Below are positions 16,002 through 24,684 of a DNA stretch of 64,000 nt, piece by piece. Origin of the DNA: Pseudonocardia thermophila (GTDB lineage: Bacteria; Actinomycetota; Actinomycetes; Mycobacteriales; Pseudonocardiaceae); NCBI RefSeq assembly GCF_900142365.1, contig NZ_FRAP01000021.1, forward strand, positions 62,001 to 126,000, written 5' to 3'. Every line of letters starts with the position of its first letter. The stretch's first letter is position 1. A program made the translations under genes and the position numbers. The notes beneath the pieces were generated by a model that saw only the letters and a program-made list of their open reading frames with translations, made no database searches and had not been told where the DNA came from.

Positions 16002-18532
16002 CGGTACACCTCCGCGCGGCCGGAGGAGTAGATGCGGTCCTTCGTGTCGGTCAGCACGCCCACCGGGTAGCGGTAGGTGATGACGTCGCCGCCGTCGGAG
16101 GGCAACGAGGCGATCACCGGGCGGGTGCCGACCCGGGTGAGCACCACGTACGACCACGGGCGCACCGCGGCGGGGAAGACGTCGCCGACGGTCAGGTCGG
16201 GATGATCGTAGGTCATCGTGAACGTGTAGCGGTCCAGCGGTTCGGCCACGTCGACCTCAGCGCCTCCGGTCGCCTCGGCCCGCGCGAGCACCCACTGCTC
16301 GGCGGCGGCCCGCTGCGGGTCGATCTGGTAGAGCTCGTGGTAGGTGCCGGCGTTGTTGAGGTGCAGCTGGGCGCCGTAGCCGCCGAGGACCTGCGGGATC
16401 AGCCCCACCAGGGACAGGTAGAACACCCCGGCGAGCGCGAGGGCCGCGCGGGTGGCCCACCGGTGGCCGAGCCAGGAGAACAGCGCGATGCTGCCCGCGG
16501 CGAGGAACGGGCCGAGCAGGAACAGGGCCTGCTGGAAGGTGCGCAGCACCCCGTACTCCGCCGAGAGCGACGGCAGCAGGACCTGCAGCATCATCACGAC
16601 GAACGACGAGCCGGCCAGCAGCACGATCTCCTGGCTCGGCCGCCAGCCGCGCACCCGGCCCAAGAGCACCAGCACCATGCCGAACAGCACGAGCAGCTGC
16701 AGCATGCGCGCGGCGCCCTGGCGGATCACCGTGTTCAGGGTCTCTACGTCGATGCCGATCCGCTCCAGCACGTCGCCGGCACCGGTCAGCGGCAGCGGCT
16801 CGGCGGTGGCGAGCTCGACCGGGTGGCGGTCGAGCACGTCCTCGGGCAGGTACTCGCCCGCGGCCCGCTCGGCAGCCGTCTCCTCGCGGACGGTCTCCTG
16901 GTACTCGGCGAGCTGCTCCTCCGGGGGCGGACTGGGCGGCGCGAACAGGCTGTAGCCGACGTCGGCGGACCGGTCACCCGGTTGCCCGCCGAACATCGCG
17001 GAGACCAGGTTCACCGCCGTCCGCTCCAGGTGCCCGCCGGTCTGCGTGATCGGACCGGTCCACAGCATCGCCATCGCGGCGACCGCGACCAGCGTGAACG
17101 CGCCGAGCACGGCGGGCTCCCGGCGCAGCACCGGGTACCCGCCCCCGCCCCGGAGGCGGCGGCGCAGCAGCCCGGCGAGGACCAGCGCGCCCCGCGCGGC
17201 CAGTGCGATGCCGATCAGCGCGATCAGCACGTAGGTCGTGGAGTAGTGCGAGATCACCAGGCCGAGGGCGAAGAACAGCGTCCACGTGATCCGCCGCTGC
17301 ACCGCCCAGCGGGCGTTGGTGACCATCAGGATCGTCGCGCCCAGGCAGAGGAACCCGATCTCCTGCCGGATCATGAACGGCATGTCCGTGAAGAAGGTCG
17401 GGAACGCGACGAAGTAGATCGTCGCGAGCAGCGCGACCAGCGTCGAGCCGAACCGGCGGGCGATCAGGTACACCATCACCGGGCACAGCGCGAACAGCAC
17501 CTGGAAGACGACCTTGAACAGCACCACGCCGGACAGGCCGGTGACCGCCGACAGCACCGCCGGCAGGATCGTGATCGACAGGCAGGCGTTGTACGCGTCG
17601 ACGAACCAGCCGATGCCCCACTGCCCGTGCATCTGCGCGAGCTGGAAGACGTAGTACTCGCGCTGGATGTCGTGCCCGGTGATGTCCCAGCCGCGCAGCG
17701 AGGTCATCAGCAGCAGCGCCAGGCTGAGGAAGTAGACGGTGACGAGCACGACGTTCTGCCGGATGCGGAACCGCCAGAGGATCATCAGCAGGAACGCCGC
17801 GCCGATCACCACCAACCCGGCGGCGGTGACGATCCCGTCGCCGCCGTTGTTGAGCCGCACCGCGCCGCAGACCGCGAGCGCGACGGCGAGCGGGCCCAGC
17901 ACGACGACGACCTGCTCGCGCGAGGTGAGGTGGCGCCGGGTGCGGAACCGGGTGCGGGTGGCCGGCACCGGTCGCCACCACAGCAGCGCGAGCAGTCCGG
18001 CGTCGGCCAACCCGACGAAGGCCGGGACCGCCTCCAGCGGCCGGTCCACACCGAACCACGGCAGCACCCAGTTCAGCAGCAGGCCGGCGAGCATCAGCAG
18101 GATGACGCCGCCGACCAAGCTGAACACGACGGCTTCCTGGCGGGAGGCCCGCGTCCAGTTGGTGCGGTACCAGATCATGTACGCGGGCAGACCCAGCAGC
18201 AGGTAGAGCGCCGCGACCGGGCGCAGCACCGGCACGTCCAGATCGCCGAGCACCAGCACGTGCGCCAGGACGACCGGCAGGTACGCGGCGACCCGCCGCC
18301 GCGTCCACGGCCGCGCCGGGAGCCGGGTCCGCGGCCGGCGGACGATCACCGTCTCGGCGTCGACCACCGGGCCGGGCAGGCCCACCGGGGGCGACATCGG
18401 CACGGTCTCGGACTCGACGCCCTCCCCGAGCGCCGGTATCGGCCGGGTCAGGTCGTCGAGCGAGGAGTCGTCGAGGGAATCCAGGCCGACGGGAGCGGAG
18501 TCGAGAGAGGCCGGGCTGACGTCCGTGCTCAC
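15998..18532 (-). CDS. Large multi-span membrane protein, DUF2206-like
   Basis: An 844-aa protein with an acidic cytoplasmic N-terminus (~1-75), then about 15-18 hydrophobic helices and a C-terminal soluble part. The segment RGWDITGHDIQREYYVFQLA followed by WFVDAYNACLSITILP matches what I recall of DUF2206 membrane proteins, which resemble GT-C glycosyltransferases or polymerases with an acidic first loop. A periplasmic Pro/Glu-rich stretch lies at ~505-560. Its place between two GT4 genes and next to a flippase suggests a Wzy-like polymerase or a lipid-phosphate-sugar-dependent transferase. It is GTGA-coupled to genes on both sides. The family assignment is from memory; the role is inferred. 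Confidence 0.75.
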   Translation of the reverse strand: MSTDVSPASLDSAPVGLDSLDDSSLDDLTRPIPALGEGVESETVPMSPPVGLPGPVVDAETVIVRRPRTRLPARPWTRRRVAAYLPVVLAHVLVLGDLDVPVLRPVAALYLLLGLPAYMIWYRTNWTRASRQEAVVFSLVGGVILLMLAGLLLNWVLPWFGVDRPLEAVPAFVGLADAGLLALLWWRPVPATRTRFRTRRHLTSREQVVVVLGPLAVALAVCGAVRLNNGGDGIVTAAGLVVIGAAFLLMILWRFRIRQNVVLVTVYFLSLALLLMTSLRGWDITGHDIQREYYVFQLAQMHGQWGIGWFVDAYNACLSITILPAVLSAVTGLSGVVLFKVVFQVLFALCPVMVYLIARRFGSTLVALLATIYFVAFPTFFTDMPFMIRQEIGFLCLGATILMVTNARWAVQRRITWTLFFALGLVISHYSTTYVLIALIGIALAARGALVLAGLLRRRLRGGGGYPVLRREPAVLGAFTLVAVAAMAMLWTGPITQTGGHLERTAVNLVSAMFGGQPGDRSADVGYSLFAPPSPPPEEQLAEYQETVREETAAERAAGEYLPEDVLDRHPVELATAEPLPLTGAGDVLERIGIDVETLNTVIRQGAARMLQLLVLFGMVLVLLGRVRGWRPSQEIVLLAGSSFVVMMLQVLLPSLSAEYGVLRTFQQALFLLGPFLAAGSIALFSWLGHRWATRAALALAGVFYLSLVGLIPQVLGGYGAQLHLNNAGTYHELYQIDPQRAAAEQWVLARAEATGGAEVDVAEPLDRYTFTMTYDHPDLTVGDVFPAAVRPWSYVVLTRVGTRPVIASLPSDGGDVITYRYPVGVLTDTKDRIYSSGRAEVYR

Positions 18533-19656
18533 CGGGCACCACCGCCGAGCCGGGCGTAGACCTCGTGGAGCTGGGCGACGCGCCCCTCCCAGCCGAACGT
18601 CGTGCCCCGCTCGGCGCTGCGCGCCCCGAGCTTGCCCAGCAGCTCCCGGTCGATCGCCACCAGGTCCAGAGCCGCGGCGACCGCGGCGGGCTCCGGCTCG
18701 GCGAGCAGCCCGGTGTCGCCGACCAGCTCCCGGGTGCCCGAGACGTCGGTGGCGACGATCGCGAGCCCGGCTGCCATCGCCTCGAGCAGGACCAGCGGCA
18801 TGCCCTCCTTGTCGGAGGTCAGGACGAACACGTCCGCCCAGGCGTAGTCCGCCTCGAGGTCCGCGCCGTAGCGGGGCCCGGCGAACTCGACGCCGACCAG
18901 GTCCAGCTCGGCGGCGCGGGCCTCCAGCTCGGGCCGCAGCTCGCCGTCGCCGACCAAGCGGACCTCCAGCGGGGCCCGGACCAGGGCGAGCGCGTCGAGC
19001 AGGCGGTGCACGTTCTTCTGGCTCTCCAGCCGCCCGACGAACAGCACCCGCAGCGGCCGGTCGGCCGGCACCGGAGCGCGCTGCTGCGCGATCGCGGTGA
19101 ACGCCGGGTCGACGCCGTTCGGGATGATCGCGACCCGCCCGGGGTCGACTCGGTAGCGCTCCACGACGAGATCGCGCTGCTCGGGCGAGAGGACGATCAC
19201 GGCGGCCGCGCGGCGCAGCACCGGGCCGAGCACGAACCGCTTGTAGATCGGCAGCAGCCGGCCGATCGGCCCGGACGCGTCGACGTCGAGGTGGAAGTGG
19301 GCGATGTACGGGGCCCGGCGCAGCGCGCGGGTCAGCCACACCATCTCCGGCAGGACCGCCTGCCCGACGTGGACGTGCACGATCGTGCGCCGCGGCAGCG
19401 CGGCCAGGCGGGCGAGGAGGCCCGGCGCGACCGGGGTGTGCGCCACCTCGAGCGCGGCGAACCGGCGCACCCGAAGCCGCGGCGACACCTGCTCGGTGCC
19501 GGCCTCGACGGGACCGCCGTCGGTGGTGAGGACCTCGACCTGCAGCCGCTCGGCGAGGTGCTCGGCCAGCACCTGGGCGACCCGCTCCATCCCGCCGAGC
19601 CGCGGCGGGTAGTAGGCGATCACCTGGACGACGTCGGGGACGGGGGCACGGCTCAC
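18529..19656 (-). CDS. GT4-family glycosyltransferase
   Basis: A 375-aa GT-B transferase. IAYYPPRLGGMERVAQ near the N-terminus is the acceptor loop; LFVGRLESQKNV and the E-x7-E motif of KEGMPLVLLEAMAAG form the donor site. The GTG start at 19656 overlaps the stop of the small anchored protein as GTGA. Fourth gene from the promoter end of the operon. Specificity unknown. Confidence 0.9.
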   Translation of the reverse strand: MSRAPVPDVVQVIAYYPPRLGGMERVAQVLAEHLAERLQVEVLTTDGGPVEAGTEQVSPRLRVRRFAALEVAHTPVAPGLLARLAALPRRTIVHVHVGQAVLPEMVWLTRALRRAPYIAHFHLDVDASGPIGRLLPIYKRFVLGPVLRRAAAVIVLSPEQRDLVVERYRVDPGRVAIIPNGVDPAFTAIAQQRAPVPADRPLRVLFVGRLESQKNVHRLLDALALVRAPLEVRLVGDGELRPELEARAAELDLVGVEFAGPRYGADLEADYAWADVFVLTSDKEGMPLVLLEAMAAGLAIVATDVSGTRELVGDTGLLAEPEPAAVAAALDLVAIDRELLGKLGARSAERGTTFGWEGRVAQLHEVYARLGGGAR

Positions 19657-20117
19657 GACGCACTCCCCGGATCGCGCACGTAGAGGGACTCGGTGCGGCC
19701 GGGCAGTGTGACCTCGACGCGCTCCCACGCGGCCCCGCGCGGCAGGGTGAGCGACCGGGTGATGTGCGCGGGTGCGCCCGGCGCGGGCTCGGCGGTGCCC
19801 TCGGCCGCGGCGAGCACGGTCCCCTCGGGATCGCGCACCGCGATCCGGTACAGGTACGGAGCGGGGCCGCCGTCGTGCTGCTCCACGACGAAGTCCACGG
19901 TGAGCTGCGAACCGGTCACGCGCACCGGGGGATCGGCGAAGTGCAGGGCCACGAACGGCTCGGGCTGGCGGGTGACGGAGCGCAGGATCTCCGCCCGGCC
20001 GATCGGGGTGGCCGCGAGGACGCCGAGCCCGGCGACGAGGGCCACGGCGACCGCGACGAACACCCGGTACTGCCGCAGCAGTTCCGGGAGCGCGGTGCGC
20101 AGGCCGGGCCCCGTCAT
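19653..20117 (-). CDS. Small membrane-anchored protein of unknown function
   Basis: A 154-aa protein with one N-terminal hydrophobic helix at ~18-37 preceded by a short basic segment, giving an N-in/C-out topology. The ~110 residues outside are predicted beta-rich (PVRVTGSQLTVDFVVEQHDG, YRIAVRDPEGTVL) and look like a DUF1616- or Ig-like accessory domain. I cannot name the family. It starts two bases after the GT2 stop and is GTGA-coupled to the next GT4, so it is an integral part of the polysaccharide operon, perhaps a partner of the DUF2206-like protein. Confidence 0.75.
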   Translation of the reverse strand: MTGPGLRTALPELLRQYRVFVAVAVALVAGLGVLAATPIGRAEILRSVTRQPEPFVALHFADPPVRVTGSQLTVDFVVEQHDGGPAPYLYRIAVRDPEGTVLAAAEGTAEPAPGAPAHITRSLTLPRGAAWERVEVTLPGRTESLYVRDPGSAS

Positions 20118-20119
20118 GA

Positions 20120-20980
20120 TCAGTGGGCCGGCCCGGCGGGGTCGACGACCGGCTTCGCGCTGCTGGGCAGCGGGCGGATCAGCCGCTTGCGCCGGTCGGC
20201 GCGCAGCCGGTGGGCCGCCAGCTGGCTCACGTTGCGGGTGCCGTCGCGGAATGCGTTGAGCTTCACCACTCCGCCGCGCTTGCGGTACTCGATCGGCACC
20301 TCGGCGCAGCGGAAGCCCTTGAGCCACGCCTCGTTCTTGATCTCCTGGGAGAACGCCATCCCGCCGGAGCGCACGTCGAGGTGCGACCAGATGCGGCGGC
20401 GGAACACCCACATCCCCGACTGCGAGTCGCGGAACGGGCCGGGGAACAGGCTACGGCTGGTCAGCGTGAGCAGGAGGTTGCCGATCGTGTGCGACGGCTT
20501 CATGGCGCCGCGGTTGGTCGGCTGCAGCCGGTTGGTGTTGAGGAAGTCGAGGCTGCGCCGGCTGAACACGTCGAGCAGCTCGGGGATCGCGTCGAACGGG
20601 TAGGTGCAGTCGGCGTCGCCGGTGACGATCACCTCGCCCCGCGCCGCCGCGAACCCGGCGTGGTAGGCGTTGCCGTACCCGCGCGCGGCCTGCAGCACCA
20701 CCGTGGCGCCCAGCTCGCGGGCGACCTCCGCGGTGCGGTCGTGGGAGAGGTTGTCGACCACGATCACCTCGACCTCGCAGCCCTCCGCCTCGAGCAGCGC
20801 GCGCGGGATCGTCGCCAGCACGTGGGGGATGTTCTCCTCCTCGTTCAGGGCGGGGATCACCACCGAGATCGAGGGGATCGTCGGCCAGCGACGCGGCGCG
20901 GGGGCCGGTTCTCCGACCGGGGCGCAGGCCAGGATGTCGATCGGCTGTTCTGGGGCGCCGGGTCCGATCGTCGCGGTCAT
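20120..20980 (-). CDS. GT2-family glycosyltransferase (dolichol-phosphate-mannose-synthase type)
   Basis: A 286-aa GT-A enzyme, first gene of the eight-gene operon. SVVIPALNEEENIP is the nucleotide-binding N-terminal motif, VVDNLSHDRT follows, and TGDADCTYPFD holds the metal-binding DxD-type motif. The fold and length match polyprenyl-phosphate-sugar synthases without a C-terminal membrane domain. It could supply a polyprenyl-linked sugar used by the DUF2206-like GT-C-like protein. The ATG at 20980 has CGGGAG about ten bases upstream. A longer in-frame extension is not supported. Confidence 0.9.
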   Translation of the reverse strand: MTATIGPGAPEQPIDILACAPVGEPAPAPRRWPTIPSISVVIPALNEEENIPHVLATIPRALLEAEGCEVEVIVVDNLSHDRTAEVARELGATVVLQAARGYGNAYHAGFAAARGEVIVTGDADCTYPFDAIPELLDVFSRRSLDFLNTNRLQPTNRGAMKPSHTIGNLLLTLTSRSLFPGPFRDSQSGMWVFRRRIWSHLDVRSGGMAFSQEIKNEAWLKGFRCAEVPIEYRKRGGVVKLNAFRDGTRNVSQLAAHRLRADRRKRLIRPLPSSAKPVVDPAGPAH

Positions 20981-21177
20981 GTCAGCGGAACTCCCGGGAG
21001 GCGTGAGAGGCCGGTGTGCGCATCGGGTGCGCGGCGGTCGGTTGAACGGACAACCTTCCGTTGTCCAGGAACTCGCCGATGTGGGTCCGAACGTTTCGCT
21101 CCGTAGTCCCCCACACCGGTGAGCTACCTCACCCATCGGATCCAGTTTTCGCAGCGCAGCGTATCGATTACCCGGTG

Positions 21178-22230
21178 TTAGTAGCGATCCTCGTCCACTT
21201 TCGGGTGAACACCGTCAGTGCTTGATAGCTCAGCGTGACTACGCTGAACGTCGTCCCCGCCACCGACCACCGTCCGATAACCGATGCCGAGCAGCACCTT
21301 CGTGGCGGGATCGGTCGGGGACAGCAGGCGCCTGCGGATCTCGTGGACCTCGGTCTGCGGGCCGTTCACCAGCCCCCATGCAGTGACCGAGTGCGAGTAC
21401 CCCGCGGCCCGAGCCGCGGCGATCGTCTCCGCCGAGTAGTCGCCCACCTGACCGTTCGGGTAGGCGAGCACGTCGATCGGCAGGTCCAGCTCGTCCTGCA
21501 GCCGCCTGCGGGAGCCGATCAGGTCCTCCCGCTGCGCGTGCGGCGTCTCCCGCGCGAGGATCGCGTGTCCGGTCGTGTGGGAGCCGATGCCGATGCCGGC
21601 CCGCACGAGCGCCCGCGCGCCCTCCCAGTCGAGGAACATCCGCCGGGGATCGTGCTGCGGGCCCCGGCAGGTGAGCGACTCCGTGATCTGCGCGACCGCG
21701 GCACGCCGCTCGGCGTCGGTGCGTCGCTTGAGCACCTCCTGCAACCGGTCGAGGGTCGTCCGGCGGGTCCGCTCGTCCGTGAGCGGGTAGATCCCGCCCT
21801 CGAACTCCAGCAGCGGGTCCTCCGCGGTCGTGACCGCCCAGGCCAGCCGCTCCCACCACGGGTCGAGGTTCCCGTCGAGCAGGTCCGGCACCAGGAACAC
21901 CGTGGCGGGCAGGCCCAGCTCGCGCAGGATCGGGACCGCGACGTCGAGGTTGTCGCGGTAGCCGTCGTCGAAGGTGATCGCGACCGCCCGCGGGGGCAGC
22001 CGCCGCCCGGCCGACAGCGCCTGCAGCGCCTCGTCGAGCGGGACGACGTTGGTCGCCGCGCGCAGGGCCCGCATCTGGCGGCGGAACCCGGCGGCGCCCG
22101 CGCCCGCAGGCGCCGGCCACTGCCAGGTGCCTTCCACGTTGTGCCAGGCGAGCACCACCAGCGCTCCGCCGGTCCACCAGCTCCCGTCCACGACCACGAT
22201 CGTGCCGCAGCGATCTGTGCGGGCACTCAC
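21178..22230 (-). CDS. Polysaccharide deacetylase (NodB/CE4 family)
   Basis: A 350-aa protein with a NodB homology domain. The catalytic motif 1 AITFDDGYRDN gives the base and metal Asp pair, SHTTGHAIL gives the H-x4-H zinc ligands, and VLAYPNGQVGDYS is motif 3. It would remove N-acetyl or O-acetyl groups from a surface polysaccharide. No clear signal peptide is seen, although the first ~35 residues include a hydrophobic patch. The GTG start at 22230 is preceded by AAGGGA at a good distance and leaves room for a divergent promoter towards the glycosidase gene. It sits as its own transcription unit beside the operon to its left. Confidence 0.88.
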   Translation of the reverse strand: MSARTDRCGTIVVVDGSWWTGGALVVLAWHNVEGTWQWPAPAGAGAAGFRRQMRALRAATNVVPLDEALQALSAGRRLPPRAVAITFDDGYRDNLDVAVPILRELGLPATVFLVPDLLDGNLDPWWERLAWAVTTAEDPLLEFEGGIYPLTDERTRRTTLDRLQEVLKRRTDAERRAAVAQITESLTCRGPQHDPRRMFLDWEGARALVRAGIGIGSHTTGHAILARETPHAQREDLIGSRRRLQDELDLPIDVLAYPNGQVGDYSAETIAAARAAGYSHSVTAWGLVNGPQTEVHEIRRRLLSPTDPATKVLLGIGYRTVVGGGDDVQRSHAELSSTDGVHPKVDEDRY

Positions 22231-22292
22231 AGGTCCCTTGGAGTTCGCGAAGGAGCCCGTGAGAACCGCCGTCACGCGATCACCCGGACGGG

Positions 22293-22298
22293 TAGGCT
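22293..22298 (+). promoter_or_regulatory. Candidate -10 element for the glycosidase gene
   Basis: TAGGCT is followed by eight bases and the GTG at 22307, fitting a leaderless start. A competing GTG at 22259 has AAGGAG three bases ahead. Confidence 0.35.
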
Positions 22299-22306
22299 CC
22301 CCGCCC

Positions 22307-23416
22307 GTGCGGCTCGTCGTGACCGGTGGGGTGGTGGCGGCCCTCGCCGGGTTGATCGCGGGCGTGCTCGGACTCGTCTTCCCGCGGACGGCCGTGCCGG
22401 CGACGGTGCCGTACTTCGGCATGGCGTACGGCAACACCCTCGCCGGGATGTCCGACGCCGACCTGCGCCGCGCCCTCGACGACGCGGTCGACCTCGGCAT
22501 GAGCACGGTCCGGATGGACCTCGGCTGGAACGACGTCCAGCCGGACGGTCCCGGGAGCTTCACGTGGGAGGCCACCGACCGGGTCGTCGACGCGGCCCGC
22601 CGCCGCGGCCTCGCGCTGATCATGGTCGTGGCCTATGCGCCGCGGTGGGCGCAGGCGCCGGGCTGCCCGTACGTGACGTGCCCGCCCGCCGACCCCACCG
22701 CGATCGGCCCGTTCGCCCGGGAGGCCGCCCAGCGCTACGCCGACCGCGTCCTGGCGTGGGAGATCTGGAACGAACCGAACGTCGCCGGGTTCTGGGGCCC
22801 TCAGGTCGACCCGGCCGCCTACACCGAGCTGCTGCGCACGGCCAGCCACGCGATCCGGACCGTCGACCCCGACGCCACCGTCGTCCTCGGCGGGCTCGCC
22901 AGTGTGCAGGACACCGCGACCAGCGTCTCCGCTCCCGCGTTCCTCGACGAGGTCGCCGCCGCGGGCGGGCTGACCGCCGTCACCGGGATCGGCTTCCACC
23001 CGTACACGTTCCCGCTGCTGCCCAGGCAGTCCGCAGCCGCCGACGGATCATGGGCGGAGATCGACGACCTGCGCGCCGTGCTCAGCCGGCACGGCTTCCC
23101 CGGCCTGCCCGTGTGGCTCACCGAGTACGGGGCACCGACCGGCGGGGCCGGGCGAGCCTACGGCGGGCGGGGCCCGGTGCCGCCCGGCACCACGCACGTC
23201 ACCGAGGAGCAGCAAGCCCGGATCGCGGCCGACGCCGTGGACCTCGTGCGGGCCGACCCGGGGATCGTGGCGATGGCCTGGTACAGCGACCGCGACCTCG
23301 ACACGGGCAGCCCCAGCGACCTGGACAACTTCGGGCTGCGGCGCACGGACGGCACGGCGAAGCCGGCGTACGAGCGGTTGCGGGAGGCGCTGGTGGCGGG
23401 GCGGACGGCGGGCTGA
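22307..23416 (+). CDS. Secreted or anchored GH-A clan glycoside hydrolase
   Basis: A 369-aa enzyme with an N-terminal signal-anchor helix (~7-25) and a TIM-barrel domain. WEIWNEPNVAGFW places the acid/base at Glu156 after Asn155, and VWLTEYGAP the nucleophile at Glu273, the pairing of clan GH-A (GH5/GH39/GH10-like). It would cleave a beta-linked glycan outside the membrane. The 117-aa spacing between the two glutamates suits GH39-like members, but the substrate is not known. The start is uncertain; GTG 22259 would add 16 residues. Its neighbours are a divergent deacetylase and a large palindrome downstream. The two genes may trim the exported polysaccharide. Confidence 0.87.
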   Translation: MRLVVTGGVVAALAGLIAGVLGLVFPRTAVPATVPYFGMAYGNTLAGMSDADLRRALDDAVDLGMSTVRMDLGWNDVQPDGPGSFTWEATDRVVDAARRRGLALIMVVAYAPRWAQAPGCPYVTCPPADPTAIGPFAREAAQRYADRVLAWEIWNEPNVAGFWGPQVDPAAYTELLRTASHAIRTVDPDATVVLGGLASVQDTATSVSAPAFLDEVAAAGGLTAVTGIGFHPYTFPLLPRQSAAADGSWAEIDDLRAVLSRHGFPGLPVWLTEYGAPTGGAGRAYGGRGPVPPGTTHVTEEQQARIAADAVDLVRADPGIVAMAWYSDRDLDTGSPSDLDNFGLRRTDGTAKPAYERLREALVAGRTAG

Positions 23417-23436
23417 GGGCCCCGTCAGTCCTGGGC

Positions 23437-23501
23437 CTCATCGCAACGAACGGCACTCTCGTCCACTCTGAGTGGACGAGAGTGCCGTTCGTTGCGATGA
23501 G
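23437..23501. terminator. 65-nt perfect palindrome between convergent genes
   Basis: Two 32-base arms, 23437-23468 and 23470-23501, are exact reverse complements around a single T. The left arm begins CTCATCGCAACGAACGG. It lies between the convergent glycosidase and Gly/Gln-tailed membrane protein genes and could end transcription in both directions. Such length and perfection exceed what a terminator needs, so it may belong to a repeated genomic element. Confidence 0.8.
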
Positions 23502-23522
23502 CTGAGGTCTTCGAACCCGGGA

Positions 23523-24443
23523 TCAGGGCTCCTGAGAGCCCTGGCCCTGGCCTGACTGCCCGCCGCCGTCACCCGAACCCTGGCCTCCGCCCTGCTGGCC
23601 CTGGCCGCCGCCCTGCTGCCCTTGATCGTCTTCCGTTTGTCCCTGCCCCTGATCGCCTCCGCTATCCTGCGCCTGATCGCCTCCGCCCTGTCCCTGCCCC
23701 TGGCCCTGACCGCCTCCGCCCTGACCCGACTGCCCATCCGGCCCGGACGTGCTCGACTCCGAGGAACCCGATCCATCCGACGGCGGCCCCGGAACGGGGT
23801 TGGGCTGCGCCGCGGAGCTCTCCTCGGTCGTCCCCGCCGCCGCGGGCTGCTGCGCCGACGCTCCCGCAGCAGCCGACGTCGCCACCCTCGTCGGCGGCGT
23901 CGCCGGCGTCGGTGCGGGAGTCGGCTCGAGGCTCGGCAGGGCCGACGCCGGGGCCGTCACCACGGACGGGCCCAGCGCCGAGCTGGTCGGGCCGACCGGG
24001 CTGCTGCGGAACGCACCGAACCCGGCGATCGCGATGTAGACGATGCACGCGGTGGCCACGAGGCCGCCGAGGACGACGTCCCAGCGGTTGCCGGGGATCG
24101 GCCCGGACCGCGGGCCGGCGGCCCGTGGGTGCCACACCGGTGGTGGCGGCAGCAGGACCGGCATCACCTCGGTCGGTTCATCGAGCGTGTGCCGGGGCCG
24201 CGGGATCACGACCGTGAACCGGTCGGTCTCGGGCGAGAGCGCAGGTCGGGGTACCCGCGGTAGCCGCCGGGTGCCGTCCAGCTGCTCGGTCCGGCTCAGC
24301 TCCTCGAGGCCCGGCCGCTCCGGGTTGTTCACCAGCTCTGTGCGGTCGGCGGAGGGTCCGGCGCCGAACGCGGTCGTGCGCGGCGCGTCGAGGTCCGGTT
24401 CGTGCAGCCGGTGGCGGCCGCCGCCGCTGGGTGGGGAGCCCAT
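23523..24443 (-). CDS. Membrane protein with Pro/Ser-rich stalk and Gly/Gln-rich tail
   Basis: A 306-aa protein with no family I recognise. Residues 1-~120 are hydrophilic and cytoplasmic, ending PPPPVWHPRAAG. One helix lies at ~127-150 (VVLGGLVATACIVYIAIAG). Outside is a Pro/Ala/Thr/Ser-rich stalk and then about 90 residues made almost wholly of Gly, Gln, Ser and Asp in GQG-type repeats. This low-complexity tail looks disordered and could interact with cell-wall glycan. The ATG at 24443 has an AGGAGG six bases ahead. It converges on the glycosidase gene across the palindrome. Confidence 0.72.
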   Translation of the reverse strand: MGSPPSGGGRHRLHEPDLDAPRTTAFGAGPSADRTELVNNPERPGLEELSRTEQLDGTRRLPRVPRPALSPETDRFTVVIPRPRHTLDEPTEVMPVLLPPPPVWHPRAAGPRSGPIPGNRWDVVLGGLVATACIVYIAIAGFGAFRSSPVGPTSSALGPSVVTAPASALPSLEPTPAPTPATPPTRVATSAAAGASAQQPAAAGTTEESSAAQPNPVPGPPSDGSGSSESSTSGPDGQSGQGGGGQGQGQGQGGGDQAQDSGGDQGQGQTEDDQGQQGGGQGQQGGGQGSGDGGGQSGQGQGSQEP

Positions 24444-24672
24444 GACGTCCTCCTGTGCCGGCCGCGGCAGCGAGGGGGACGCCGCGGACCGGGTCGTTCG
24501 GCGCGCCGCCCGGGGGCTGGACACGGCGCGCTCACCCCGTCCTTTCGCCCCTCCTCCGGCCGCGTTACCGGCTCGCGACATAAGCGGCCGTTCGTCGCAG
24601 ACCACTGGTCCGATCGCCGCCTAGCCAGATGATCGGGCGCGATGCGCATCCGGGTGACGACGATCAAGCCGG

Positions 24673-24678
24673 TACCGT
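24673..24678 (+). promoter_or_regulatory. Candidate -10 element, leaderless start
   Basis: TACCGT lies six bases before the GTG of the PAP2 gene at 24685, with no Shine-Dalgarno sequence. Confidence 0.4.
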
Positions 24679-24684
24679 CGGCGC

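Noticed and set aside
23505..23525. A tRNA T-arm-like TTCGAAC near 23511
   Set aside because: No matching acceptor or anticodon stem could be built, and the stretch is the 3' end region of the Gly/Gln-tailed protein gene.
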